From an uncultured Ruminococcus sp. (lineage in GTDB: Bacteria; Bacillota; Clostridia; Oscillospirales; CAG-272), in contig CACXCL010000057.1 in the NCBI GenBank assembly GCA_902766115.1, positions 1-10,221 on the forward strand: a DNA stretch of 10,221 nucleotides, in the 5' to 3' direction. Shown in pieces: positions 1 to 6,385 of the stretch. Position 1 is the stretch's first letter; each line of letters begins with the position of its first letter. The position numbers and the translations under genes were made by a program. The notes beneath the pieces were generated by a model. It did no database searches, had not been told where the DNA came from, and saw only the letters and a program-made list of their open reading frames with translations.

Positions 1-10
1 GAAAACAGAT

Positions 11-982
11 ATGAGCTTTTCAGTCTCGCATCTCACAAAGAAATATGGGAATAAGACCGTCCTTGACGACCTTTCCTTCAAAATGGACGGTCCCGGCGTA
101 TACGCGCTTCTCGGTACCAACGGCGCCGGGAAGACCACGGCGATACGCATGATGCTCGGGATGCTCTCAAAAGACGGTGGCGAGGTCCTTTGGAACGGGG
201 CGCATCTCGACACATCGACCTGCAACGTCGGCTATCTCGCGGAGGAACGGGGGCTTTACCCGAAATACGCCCTGATGGATCAGCTCACGTATTTCGCCTC
301 ACTGAGAGGGATCACCGGCGACGAAGCGAAAAACAGGATCAAATACTGGGCAGAAAAGCTTGAAGTTACGGAATATCTCTATCCCGGGACGTCCTCTCCG
401 ACGCTTATCGGAGAGAGCAGGCCCGCTCTGTTTAAAAAGCGGAACAAACCGAAATTGGCGGATCAACTGTCAAAGGGCAATCAGCAGAAGATCCAGCTCA
501 TGTGCGCTCTGATCTCAGATCCTGAGCTTATCATTCTGGACGAGCCGCTTTCCGGCCTCGATCCCGTCAACACGGACATTTTCAGAAGTATAATCAACGA
601 ACAGATAAACCGTGGCAAGTACCTCATAATGTCAAGCCATCAGATGGCGACGGTGGAGGAATTCTGCACCGACATCACCATCCTTGACAAAAGCAAAACG
701 GTCCTTCAGGGCAACCTGAACGAGATAAAAAAGAGCTACGGCCGCGTCAACCTCCATCTCAAAACGGAGGGCGACGTGTCGCGCCTGATCGAGGAAAGCG
801 GCGCTCAGGTCAAGAGCAAGAAGGAAAACGAATATCTTCTTCGGGTAACAGGCGAAGAAATGGCGTCCCGTCTGTTGACGTCCGTCATCGGCGCGGGAGT
901 CACCGTCATCGCCTTTGAGCTGACGGAGCCCTCTCTCCACGAGATATTCGTCTCCAGCGTAGGTGGGGCCGATGAAGAATAA
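11..982 (+). CDS. ABC transporter ATP-binding protein, NatA-type exporter ATPase
   Basis: Cytoplasmic ATPase of an ABC exporter, expected to pair with the two permeases directly downstream. Visible motifs: Walker A GTNGAGKT (residues 35-42), a Q-loop region reading YLAEERGLYP (75-84) with Glu where many ABC proteins have Gln, as is usual in the NatA/YhaQ group, signature LSKGNQQK (153-160), Walker B LIILDEP (173-179) and H-loop SSH (208-210). Residues ~250-318 form the C-terminal extension typical of this group (DUF4162-like). About 20 extra residues (~124-146, rich in Pro, Lys and Arg) sit between the helical subdomain and the signature motif. The ATG at 11 fits the family N-terminus; the ten visible upstream bases show no good SD. 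The last 11 bases overlap the next gene, implying translational coupling. The substrate cannot be read from sequence; sodium, a peptide or a drug are family possibilities. Confidence 0.95.
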   Translation: MSFSVSHLTKKYGNKTVLDDLSFKMDGPGVYALLGTNGAGKTTAIRMMLGMLSKDGGEVLWNGAHLDTSTCNVGYLAEERGLYPKYALMDQLTYFASLRGITGDEAKNRIKYWAEKLEVTEYLYPGTSSPTLIGESRPALFKKRNKPKLADQLSKGNQQKIQLMCALISDPELIILDEPLSGLDPVNTDIFRSIINEQINRGKYLIMSSHQMATVEEFCTDITILDKSKTVLQGNLNEIKKSYGRVNLHLKTEGDVSRLIEESGAQVKSKKENEYLLRVTGEEMASRLLTSVIGAGVTVIAFELTEPSLHEIFVSSVGGADEE

Positions 983-2273
983 TCCTTACAAAGGGACCGG
1001 GAAGGTCTATTCCTTCACCGTCAGCCAGTTTTTCAAGAGCCGCGCCAATCTGGTATCTCTCATCGTTCTGCTTGTCTTCGCTCTTTTGTCTGTCCCCGCC
1101 ATGTGTCTCTTCTCGCGCGGGAGCGGAGATTCACCCAGCGCTTTGTCCGGTATCGACAGGGTGTACGTCAGGAACGAAACGAAATACGACGAAGTCGCGC
1201 CTCTCGAGCTCTCGCTGAAGACAAAAACACGGTCAAACGTCAGTTTCAACACGGCGGAAGAGGACTTTGACGTAAATAAACTCGGAAAAAAAGACCTTTA
1301 TGTTTCCGTGAAGTATGACGAAGGAAGTAACGTGTTCACGGTGGACGTGCTCTCGGCTGAAGATTCATCGGCGGGAATCATCGCCAAGGAGCAGCTGGCG
1401 GAGCTTGTGAAGACGGTGCTGAACGAAGCCCGCTTAAAAGAGGTGGGATACGGCGATCTTCTTTCGGCGAAGGACTTCTCGGTCAGATCGGGAAAAGTCT
1501 CGGATTACGGCAAGACCGAAGACGACTTCGGCAAATCCTTCGGCGTACAGTACGGTTATTCTCTCATCATGATGATGGTCTGCACTCTCTCCGCGTCTTA
1601 CATCATAAGAACCGTGATTGAAGAAAAAAGCTCCAAGCTGGCGGATCTGATGCTCGTCAGCGTGAACCCCCGGTCTCTTATGGCGGGCAAGATCCTCGGA
1701 GTGATGACCTGCGTGTTCATTATGCTCGTCTCCATCATATCCGGCGTTTTCATATCTTACTTCGTGTCGTCTTCACTGATGAACGTCAGTCCCGTGAGGG
1801 AGATCATGGCTTCTCCGGGCTTTCGCGCCCTTTTCGGAAACGTCTCCCCGGGGACAGCGGCGATCATTTTCGTATCGATCCTCCTCGGTTATCTTACGTT
1901 TTCCGCCATATCCGGGATCCTCGGCGCGTCGGCGTCGTCTCTTGACGAGACTGAGTCCGTCAACGCGGCGGTGGTGTTTATTATCCTGTTTCTGTATATC
2001 GCCTCTCTTGTGGTCGGCTCCGTCGGCGGAAAGACAGCAGGTACGGTGATCTCGCTGATCCCGCTTATTTCCGTTTTCGCCGCGCCGGTACAGTTTATTC
2101 TCGGGAACATCGGCGTTCCGGAGCTTATTGTGTCCTGGATCATCGAGGCGGCGGCAGCGGCATTTCTTCTGAAGGCATGCGCTGCGGTGTACTCGTCCCT
2201 GATCCTCTACAAGGGCTCGAGACTGAAGCTGAGGCAGATCGTCTCCGTTTTACGGGGCAAGTCGTTTTCCTGA
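972..2273 (+). CDS. ABC-2 family permease, NatB-like (subunit 1)
   Basis: Membrane subunit of the exporter, 433 residues from ATG 972. The layout is that of ABC-2 (NatB-like) permeases: one N-terminal transmembrane helix (~27-46), a large extracytoplasmic domain (~50-190), then about six helices (~195-213, 241-264, 297-319, 331-350, 356-378, 383-407) and a short basic C-terminal tail. The cytoplasmic coupling segment EEKSSKLADLMLVSV followed by a GKILG turn (217-243) is the family hallmark (E-K-x-S-[KR]...SV-x-P...GK). A GTG at 963 is in frame, but ATG 972 is preferred because AGGTGGGG (961-968) lies just before it as an SD. The start overlaps the ATPase gene by 11 bases. The protein is a diverged paralogue of the next gene, so the two probably form a heterodimer in one transporter. 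The substrate is unknown. Confidence 0.88.
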   Translation: MKNNPYKGTGKVYSFTVSQFFKSRANLVSLIVLLVFALLSVPAMCLFSRGSGDSPSALSGIDRVYVRNETKYDEVAPLELSLKTKTRSNVSFNTAEEDFDVNKLGKKDLYVSVKYDEGSNVFTVDVLSAEDSSAGIIAKEQLAELVKTVLNEARLKEVGYGDLLSAKDFSVRSGKVSDYGKTEDDFGKSFGVQYGYSLIMMMVCTLSASYIIRTVIEEKSSKLADLMLVSVNPRSLMAGKILGVMTCVFIMLVSIISGVFISYFVSSSLMNVSPVREIMASPGFRALFGNVSPGTAAIIFVSILLGYLTFSAISGILGASASSLDETESVNAAVVFIILFLYIASLVVGSVGGKTAGTVISLIPLISVFAAPVQFILGNIGVPELIVSWIIEAAAAAFLLKACAAVYSSLILYKGSRLKLRQIVSVLRGKSFS

Positions 2274-2294
2274 CTTTCTCAAAGGAGGTAGAAC

Positions 2295-3608
2295 GTGAAA
2301 AGTTTGTTCAGCGGCTTCGGAAAGGTATTCTCCTTCACTCTGAAGCATCATATAAGCACTCCCGCATATAAGAGGACGCTGGTGATCATACTTCTCGTGC
2401 TGTTCCTTGCTCCCGCAGTAGTCATGCCGGTGGTGGAGCTTACTTCAAAAAAAGAAGACAGCCGTCAGGTGAACGTGGAAGAGTGGATAGTCGCCGACCT
2501 CAGTGGGGCCGAGGACCCCGACTGGTCGATTTTGTCGTATCTTTATCCCGGCTCGTCCGTCACCGTGTTCGGGGACGTGGAATCGGCTTTTGCTCGCGCC
2601 GGGGATCCGGGAAGAACGCTGTGCCTGGTTTTCGGCAAGGACGACGGAGGGTATACCTTCGACGTTCTCTCACCGGAGACCTCTCTGCTTGACGAGAAGG
2701 ACGCGGAGGCGGCGTCCGGCGTGATTAGGGAGAACGCTTATTTGCTTGTTTTTTCCCGTCTTGATCTTGAGGGAGCAGACCCCGATCTTTTCGCTCCGAT
2801 CCTCTCGGGTTCTTCTTCGCCCGACGGGGAAAAAGCCGATCCGGCGTCTTCCGTACGGGACGTCGTTGTTGTGATCCTCCCGTACGTTGTGCTGTTCCTG
2901 CTTTATTTCATGATCCTTTTCTTCGGTATAGGCGTGGCGAATTCCGTAATAGCGGAGAAAAACTCGAAGCTTATGGACCTGATGCTCGTCAGCGTTAAAA
3001 CGGACGGTCTTCTTCTCGGTAAAGTCTGCGCCATCGCGCTGTCGGGGGTCATCCAGTTTTCACTCTATATCCTCGGGACAGCGGCGGGTTTTGCGGCGGG
3101 AACGGCTCTTGTCAAAGCGATCAATCCCGATACCGATATGGGCGTCGTCAGGTTTATCGATTCTCTCAGCTTTTTCAAGGGAGTCTTTTCCGTCACGGGA
3201 GTACTTCTCACCCTGGTTATTTTCATGGCGGGCTTCTTCCTGTACTGCGCGCTGGCGTCCATCGGAGGCGCCGTCGCGGGAAAGCAGGAGGATCTGGGCT
3301 CGGCGAATATCCTGTTCACTATCGTTCTGGTGTTCAGTTACATGCTCACGATCAACCCGGGCGGAGCCGGGGTAAAATCAGCCGGATGGGTCGAGTGGTT
3401 CCCTTTTACGTCAATTCTGGTGCTTCCCGGGAAAATCATCCTCGGGTTGGTGTCTCCGCTCCGTGTCTTCGGCGCTCTCGCGATCATAGTCGCAACTGCC
3501 GTCCTGGTGATCATGCTTGCAGCGAAGATATACCGGATGATGATTTTCTACCGGGGAAACACTCCGAGAATCGGAGACGTGCTGAAAAACGTGTTCACAA
3601 AGAATTAA
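2295..3608 (+). CDS. ABC-2 family permease, NatB-like (subunit 2)
   Basis: Second membrane subunit, 437 residues. It starts at GTG 2295, chosen because AAAGGAGG (2281-2288) lies 6 bases upstream and because the resulting N-terminus (GKVFSFTLKHH) matches that of the preceding permease (GKVYSFTVSQF). Architecture: helix 1 (~28-48), an extracytoplasmic domain (~50-187), helices at ~189-215, 242-268, 298-325, 339-352, 371-388 and 391-414, and a short basic tail with YRMMIFYRGNTPRIGDVLK. The cytoplasmic motif EKNSKLMDLMLVSVKTDGLL followed by LGK (221-243) aligns with EKSSKLADLMLVSVNPRSLM in subunit 1. Overall identity to subunit 1 looks low outside the N-terminus, coupling motif and C-terminal tail, which suggests old duplication and specialised halves. 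The 21-base gap to the previous gene places it in the same operon. Confidence 0.88.
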   Translation: MKSLFSGFGKVFSFTLKHHISTPAYKRTLVIILLVLFLAPAVVMPVVELTSKKEDSRQVNVEEWIVADLSGAEDPDWSILSYLYPGSSVTVFGDVESAFARAGDPGRTLCLVFGKDDGGYTFDVLSPETSLLDEKDAEAASGVIRENAYLLVFSRLDLEGADPDLFAPILSGSSSPDGEKADPASSVRDVVVVILPYVVLFLLYFMILFFGIGVANSVIAEKNSKLMDLMLVSVKTDGLLLGKVCAIALSGVIQFSLYILGTAAGFAAGTALVKAINPDTDMGVVRFIDSLSFFKGVFSVTGVLLTLVIFMAGFFLYCALASIGGAVAGKQEDLGSANILFTIVLVFSYMLTINPGGAGVKSAGWVEWFPFTSILVLPGKIILGLVSPLRVFGALAIIVATAVLVIMLAAKIYRMMIFYRGNTPRIGDVLKNVFTKN

Positions 3609-3624
3609 CGGAGGATGTCATTTT

Positions 3625-4281
3625 ATGGATTTCAAGAATAAAAAACATATTTTCTTTGATTTCGACGGCACCGTCGTCGACACCGGACGCGGCGTTAAGA
3701 ACGGAGTTAAATACGCTCTCGAGCACTACGGATACAGTATACCCGACACCGCCGTGCTCAACGGATTCATGGGTCCGCCGCTTTCGGACTCCTTTCCGAG
3801 ATTTTACGGTTTTTCGGCTGAGAAGACAGAGGATGCAATCCAGGTTTACAGGGAGTATTACAGGGAAAAAGGCGTTCACGAATTTGAACCCTACCCGGGC
3901 ATCGAGAATCTTCTCGGGACGCTGAAAGACGCCGGAAGGGATCTTTTCATAGCCACGACAAAACCGGAGAAATTCGCAAAGCTTATACTTTCCGACGCGG
4001 GACTTGACAAATACTTCCGGTTTATCGGCGGCGCGACACTCGACGGTTCAATGGAGGACAAGCCCGATATCATAAACTACGTTTTCGCCAGCAATCCGGA
4101 TATTCAAAGGTCGGCGTCTGTCATGATCGGGGATCGGAAGTTCGATATCAACGGCGCAAAGATATGCGGGATCCCTTCCATCGCGGTTCTGTACGGTTAC
4201 GGCAGCAGGGAAGAACTTGAGGAGGCGGGAGCGAACGGCTTCGCGTCAAGCACCGCCGAGTTGCTCGATATGTTGCTCTGA
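3625..4281 (+). CDS. HAD-superfamily phosphatase, phosphoglycolate phosphatase/PGMB-like
   Basis: Soluble Mg-dependent hydrolase of the haloacid dehalogenase superfamily, 218 residues, the normal length for Gph-type enzymes. Motif I is DFDGTVVDT (12-20), with Asp12 as the expected nucleophile and Asp14 as the general acid. A helical C1 cap follows at ~20-85. Motif II is the Thr in IATTKPEK (Thr111 or 112), motif III is Lys146 (EDKPDII), and motif IV is IGDRKFD (Asp170, Asp174). The tail (GAKICGIPSIAVLYGYGSREEL) is close to the Gram-positive branch annotated as phosphoglycolate phosphatase or HAD hydrolase IA. SD CGGAGG (3609-3614) lies 10 bases before ATG 3625, and the 16-base gap puts it in the ABC operon. 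The true substrate is uncertain: phosphoglycolate, another small sugar phosphate or pyrophosphate are all possible. Its link to the exporter is unexplained and may be only co-transcription. Confidence 0.92.
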   Translation: MDFKNKKHIFFDFDGTVVDTGRGVKNGVKYALEHYGYSIPDTAVLNGFMGPPLSDSFPRFYGFSAEKTEDAIQVYREYYREKGVHEFEPYPGIENLLGTLKDAGRDLFIATTKPEKFAKLILSDAGLDKYFRFIGGATLDGSMEDKPDIINYVFASNPDIQRSASVMIGDRKFDINGAKICGIPSIAVLYGYGSREELEEAGANGFASSTAELLDMLL

Positions 4282-4318
4282 GCTGAAAGGGCGGTCACGT
4301 TACGGTTCATTTTATTTT

Positions 4319-4358
4319 CTCCGTATCATAAGATTAACAAAAGTCTTGTGATGCGGAG
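4319..4358 (+). terminator. Long hairpin over the flippase start: terminator, attenuator or SD-sequestering element
   Basis: Bases 4319-4335 pair with 4342-4358 without a single mismatch or bulge: 17 base pairs, of which three are G-U in RNA, closing a 6-nt loop (AACAAA). The 3' arm is followed by a T-rich run at 4359-4367 (seven T in nine bases), so it has the look of an intrinsic terminator for the ABC-phosphatase unit 37 bases upstream. The 3' arm also contains GGAG (4355-4358), the only good SD for the flippase, so folding would hide its ribosome site. On the opposite strand the flank is A-rich, not T-rich, so a bidirectional terminator is unlikely. Which role is real cannot be decided from sequence alone. 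Confidence 0.65.
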
Positions 4359-4365
4359 TGTTGTT

Positions 4366-5961
4366 TTGAAAAAAGTCAAAATGTTTCTTATGAACGCCAC
4401 GGGTCTCGCTGCGGTCAACATTACGCTGAGATTTGTCGCGGTGAGCTTCAACGCCTACGTCGCGGCGAAGATCGGGTCGGAAAGCATGGGTCTGTTCACG
4501 CTGGTCATGAGCGTGTACGGACTCGCCGTTGTCGTGGCGACTTCGGGGGTCAATCTTGCCTCCGTCAGGCTCACTGCGGAAAAGCACGCCCTGCTGGAGC
4601 GGCGCGGGGCCGGGGACGGCGATTACAGAAGATGTTCGTCCTCCGTTATACGTTCGTGCATCCTTTACGGGGCGTTGTTCAGCTCCGTGACCTCCGCCGT
4701 TCTGTTTTTTCTGTCGCATCCCGTCGGGACGTACCTGCTCGGCGACGTAAGATGCGTTAAATCCTTGAAAGTCCTTTCCCTGAGTCTCGTGCCGATCGCG
4801 CTGTCATCGGCGGTTTCGGGTTATTTTACGGGAATCAGAAAAGTATACAAAAACGCCGTTTCGGTGATCGCGGAGCAGGCGGTTAAGATCGCCATAACTT
4901 CCGCGGCGCTGACCGCCGCAGTCCCCTCCGGATCGGATCCGATCGAGTATGCCTGTCTCGCCGTCGTCGGCGGATCCGCCGTCGCCGAGGGCGCCACACT
5001 CATACTCAACGTTTTGCTTTATGCGCTCGACTCCAAAAGGATCCCCGGAGCCGCGCTTCATAAGGAGAATACCGGGGGATGCAGGGCGACTTTGCGCGAG
5101 GCTGCGGAAATATCCCTCCCCACCGCCGTGGGATCCTATGCCAGGCAGGGACTTATTACAGCGGAACATCTTGCGATCCCCTGGGGCATGAGAAGGAACG
5201 GTTCCACCTCGTCCCAGGCGCTCTCGTCATACGGCGTTCTTCAGGGTATGGTCTTTCCGCTGATCCTGTTTCCCGCGGCGCTTCTGACGTCGTTCTCCGG
5301 ACTTCTGATCCCCGAATTCGCAGAGATGAAATCGACCGGACAGACAGGGAAGATCAGGAAGGCGATGGAGCGGGTCATATCCGTATCTCTTCAGTTTTCT
5401 GTCTGCGCGTCCGCCGTTTTCATCCTGTTCTCGCGGTATCTCGGAGACTCGATATATAAAAGCGACGACGCCGGGCGCTACATCCTGATAATCGCGCCTC
5501 TTATACCGATCATGTATCTTGACTCGGCTGTGGACGCCATGCTGAAAGGGCTCGGAGCCCAGCTTGATTCCATGAGGATCAACATTGTCGACGCGGCTGC
5601 AAGCTTCGTGCTCGTGGTGATCCTTGTCCCGAAATTCGGTATCGCCGGGTATATCGCCGTGATCTATATCTGCGAAATACTGAACGACACTCTGAGCCTT
5701 GTGCGTCTGTTTTCAATAACGAAAGCTCGTATTTCCGTGAGGCGCGTCGTTCTCGTTCCTCTCTTCTCAACCGCCGCGTCGCTCGGGGCGCTGTTTTTCA
5801 TCAGCAGGATCCCACTTCCGTTTCCCGCGAGATCCGGAACAGTTTTCCATATGTTGATCTATATCGCTTTATACGCCGCGTTTTCGCTTCTCGGGACGTC
5901 AATGTCAGACGGGAAGTTTATTCATAGTTGCAAAAAAAACGAGGCAGGGGACATTTCATGA
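4366..5961 (+). CDS. SpoVB/YabM-like polysaccharide (lipid-linked saccharide) flippase, MOP superfamily
   Basis: Polytopic inner-membrane protein, 531 residues, with about 12-14 hydrophobic helices, of the SpoVB/RfbX branch of the MOP (MATE/MurJ) exporters. Such proteins flip undecaprenyl-linked saccharides or peptidoglycan precursors across the membrane. Diagnostic segments: an N-terminal amphipathic stretch, SESMGLFTLVMSVYGLAVVVATSGVNLASVRLTAE (~38-72) matching the family GLYxLVxPVY...SGxxxAxSRLVAE, and SGYFTGIRKVYKNAVSVIAEQAVKI, matching GYFxG...AxSQxxEQ. The usual Pro before AxS is replaced here. The start is TTG 4366, 7 bases after GGAG (4355-4358); GTG 4348 and ATG 4351 are in frame but have no SD and lie inside the hairpin arm. 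The position upstream of tilS-hpt-ftsH corresponds to B. subtilis yabM. The stop TGA overlaps an ATG (5958). The exact substrate is unknown, and the family name does not prove a sporulation role. Confidence 0.9.
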   Translation: MKKVKMFLMNATGLAAVNITLRFVAVSFNAYVAAKIGSESMGLFTLVMSVYGLAVVVATSGVNLASVRLTAEKHALLERRGAGDGDYRRCSSSVIRSCILYGALFSSVTSAVLFFLSHPVGTYLLGDVRCVKSLKVLSLSLVPIALSSAVSGYFTGIRKVYKNAVSVIAEQAVKIAITSAALTAAVPSGSDPIEYACLAVVGGSAVAEGATLILNVLLYALDSKRIPGAALHKENTGGCRATLREAAEISLPTAVGSYARQGLITAEHLAIPWGMRRNGSTSSQALSSYGVLQGMVFPLILFPAALLTSFSGLLIPEFAEMKSTGQTGKIRKAMERVISVSLQFSVCASAVFILFSRYLGDSIYKSDDAGRYILIIAPLIPIMYLDSAVDAMLKGLGAQLDSMRINIVDAAASFVLVVILVPKFGIAGYIAVIYICEILNDTLSLVRLFSITKARISVRRVVLVPLFSTAASLGALFFISRIPLPFPARSGTVFHMLIYIALYAAFSLLGTSMSDGKFIHSCKKNEAGDIS

Positions 5962-5999
5962 CGGAAAGCTTCAAAACTATTGAAAAAAAGGAAAAATGA
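5958..5999 (+). other. 13-codon mini-ORF coupled to the flippase stop; possible relic of a downstream gene start
   Basis: An ATG at 5958 overlaps the flippase stop codon (ATGA) and is preceded by AGGGG (5946-5950), 7 bases away, so ribosomes could restart here. The frame reads MTESFKTIEKKEK and stops at 5997-5999. In many Bacillota the gene after a yabM/spoVB-like gene in this locus is mazG (yabN), whose N-terminus can be a short Lys/Glu-rich lead. This could be the fossil start of such a gene after a deletion, or chance. The same bases carry the -35 box of the promoter at 5980-6008. No MazG core motif follows in any frame. Confidence 0.25.
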
Positions 6000-6008
6000 A
6001 AGTATAAT
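5980..6008 (+). promoter_or_regulatory. Strong vegetative (sigma-A type) promoter P1 upstream of the tilS-hpt-ftsH unit
   Basis: TTGAAA (5980-5985, five of six consensus bases), a spacer of exactly 17 bases, and TATAAT (6003-6008, perfect). The surroundings are A/T-rich, including an A-tract in the spacer. The predicted start of transcription is near 6015. A short dyad TTCAA-N5-TTGAA (5970-5984) overlaps the -35 box and could be an operator. It lies between the flippase and the small membrane protein gene, giving the tRNA/purine/protease genes their own transcription independent of the flippase. Confidence 0.75.
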
Positions 6009-6023
6009 ATATAAGGGGAGACG

Positions 6024-6036
6024 TTTATGGCATAAA
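6024..6036 (+). repeat. 13-bp dyad between the two promoters, possible operator
   Basis: TTTATG-G-CATAAA is a perfect inverted repeat with a single central base, flanked by a weaker outer match (GAC 6020-6022 against GTC 6039-6041). It falls about 9-22 bases downstream of the predicted P1 start and just upstream of the P2 -35 box, a place where a bound repressor could affect both. It also creates a two-codon reading frame (ATG GCA TAA) after an SD-like AAGGGGAG, which I take to be a by-product of the dyad. No known regulator site is recognised. Confidence 0.35.
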
Positions 6037-6043
6037 GTGTCGG

Positions 6044-6072
6044 TTGAAGACGTGGACCGTTTGTGATAAAAT
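6044..6072 (+). promoter_or_regulatory. Second vegetative promoter P2 (extended -10) upstream of the small membrane protein gene
   Basis: TTGAAG (6044-6049, four of six), a 17-base spacer, and TAAAAT (6067-6072, five of six) preceded by TGA (6064-6066), i.e. the TGn extended -10 element. The predicted transcript start is near 6079. This gives a leader of about 10 or 31 bases for starts at 6089 or 6110 and argues against initiation of the small protein at TTG 6044, which is inside the -35 box. Together with P1 it forms a tandem promoter array. Confidence 0.6.
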
Positions 6073-6109
6073 AATGTCGAAAATCCCAATGAAACGCGGT
6101 TTTACTCAA

Positions 6110-6358
6110 ATGAAAAACATTATTCCCGACGTCTCGCCCGATACATATTTTTGGCATGTTTCGAGGATCGCCTGTTTTGCGCTTGCCGTTTTCTCGGTTT
6201 ATACGCTCAGGCTGGCTGTCGCCATGTCCCGCGATCCCGCCCTTGCCGTATCTTTTGACTCTGCCATACCCCTGATGATAAAGAATATTCTCGCCGGTTG
6301 CGCTTCGGTCTTCTTCTTCGGGTTTCTTTTTGAACTTGAGGCGCGGAATCGCTCGTAA
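6110..6358 (+). CDS. Small hypothetical membrane protein, two predicted helices
   Basis: Not a family I recognise. From ATG 6110 it has 82 residues: a short N-terminal part, a hydrophobic helix at ~19-39 (IACFALAVFSVYTLRLAVAM), a short loop (SRDPALAVSFD), a second helix at ~50-73 (IPLMIKNILAGCASVFFFGF) and a charged end (ELEARNRS). In-frame ATGs at 6089 and 6074 and TTG 6044 would lengthen it; none of the starts has a clear SD, so the N-terminus is uncertain. Third codon positions favour C like the neighbours, which supports a real gene. It occupies the place where B. subtilis has divIC and spoIIE, but it lacks the coiled coil of DivIC/FtsB and the phosphatase domain of SpoIIE. The gap to tilS is 27 bases, so it is probably co-transcribed with it. 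Confidence 0.55.
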   Translation: MKNIIPDVSPDTYFWHVSRIACFALAVFSVYTLRLAVAMSRDPALAVSFDSAIPLMIKNILAGCASVFFFGFLFELEARNRS

Positions 6359-6385
6359 CCATCATTTTTAAAGGAGGCGCCTCTT

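Noticed and set aside
963..971. GTG 963 as the start of the first permease
   Set aside because: The GTG lies inside the SD-like AGGTGGGG that serves ATG 972, so the ATG start is better supported.
4300..4329. Possible promoter for the flippase (TTACGG-18-TATCAT)
   Set aside because: Only two of six -35 bases match, and the -10 candidate is inside the hairpin arm; too weak to claim.
6027..6035. Two-codon ORF (ATG GCA TAA) after AAGGGGAG as a regulatory minimal ORF
   Set aside because: The predicted P1 transcript begins inside the SD-like stretch, and the ATG GCA TAA is part of the 13-bp dyad, so a translated leader is not supported.
5918..6157. Open - strand frame of 79 codons through the intergenic region
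   Set aside because: It crosses the end of the flippase, both promoters and the start of the small protein gene. Its composition (Phe/Tyr/Ile-rich) simply mirrors the A/T-rich promoter DNA.
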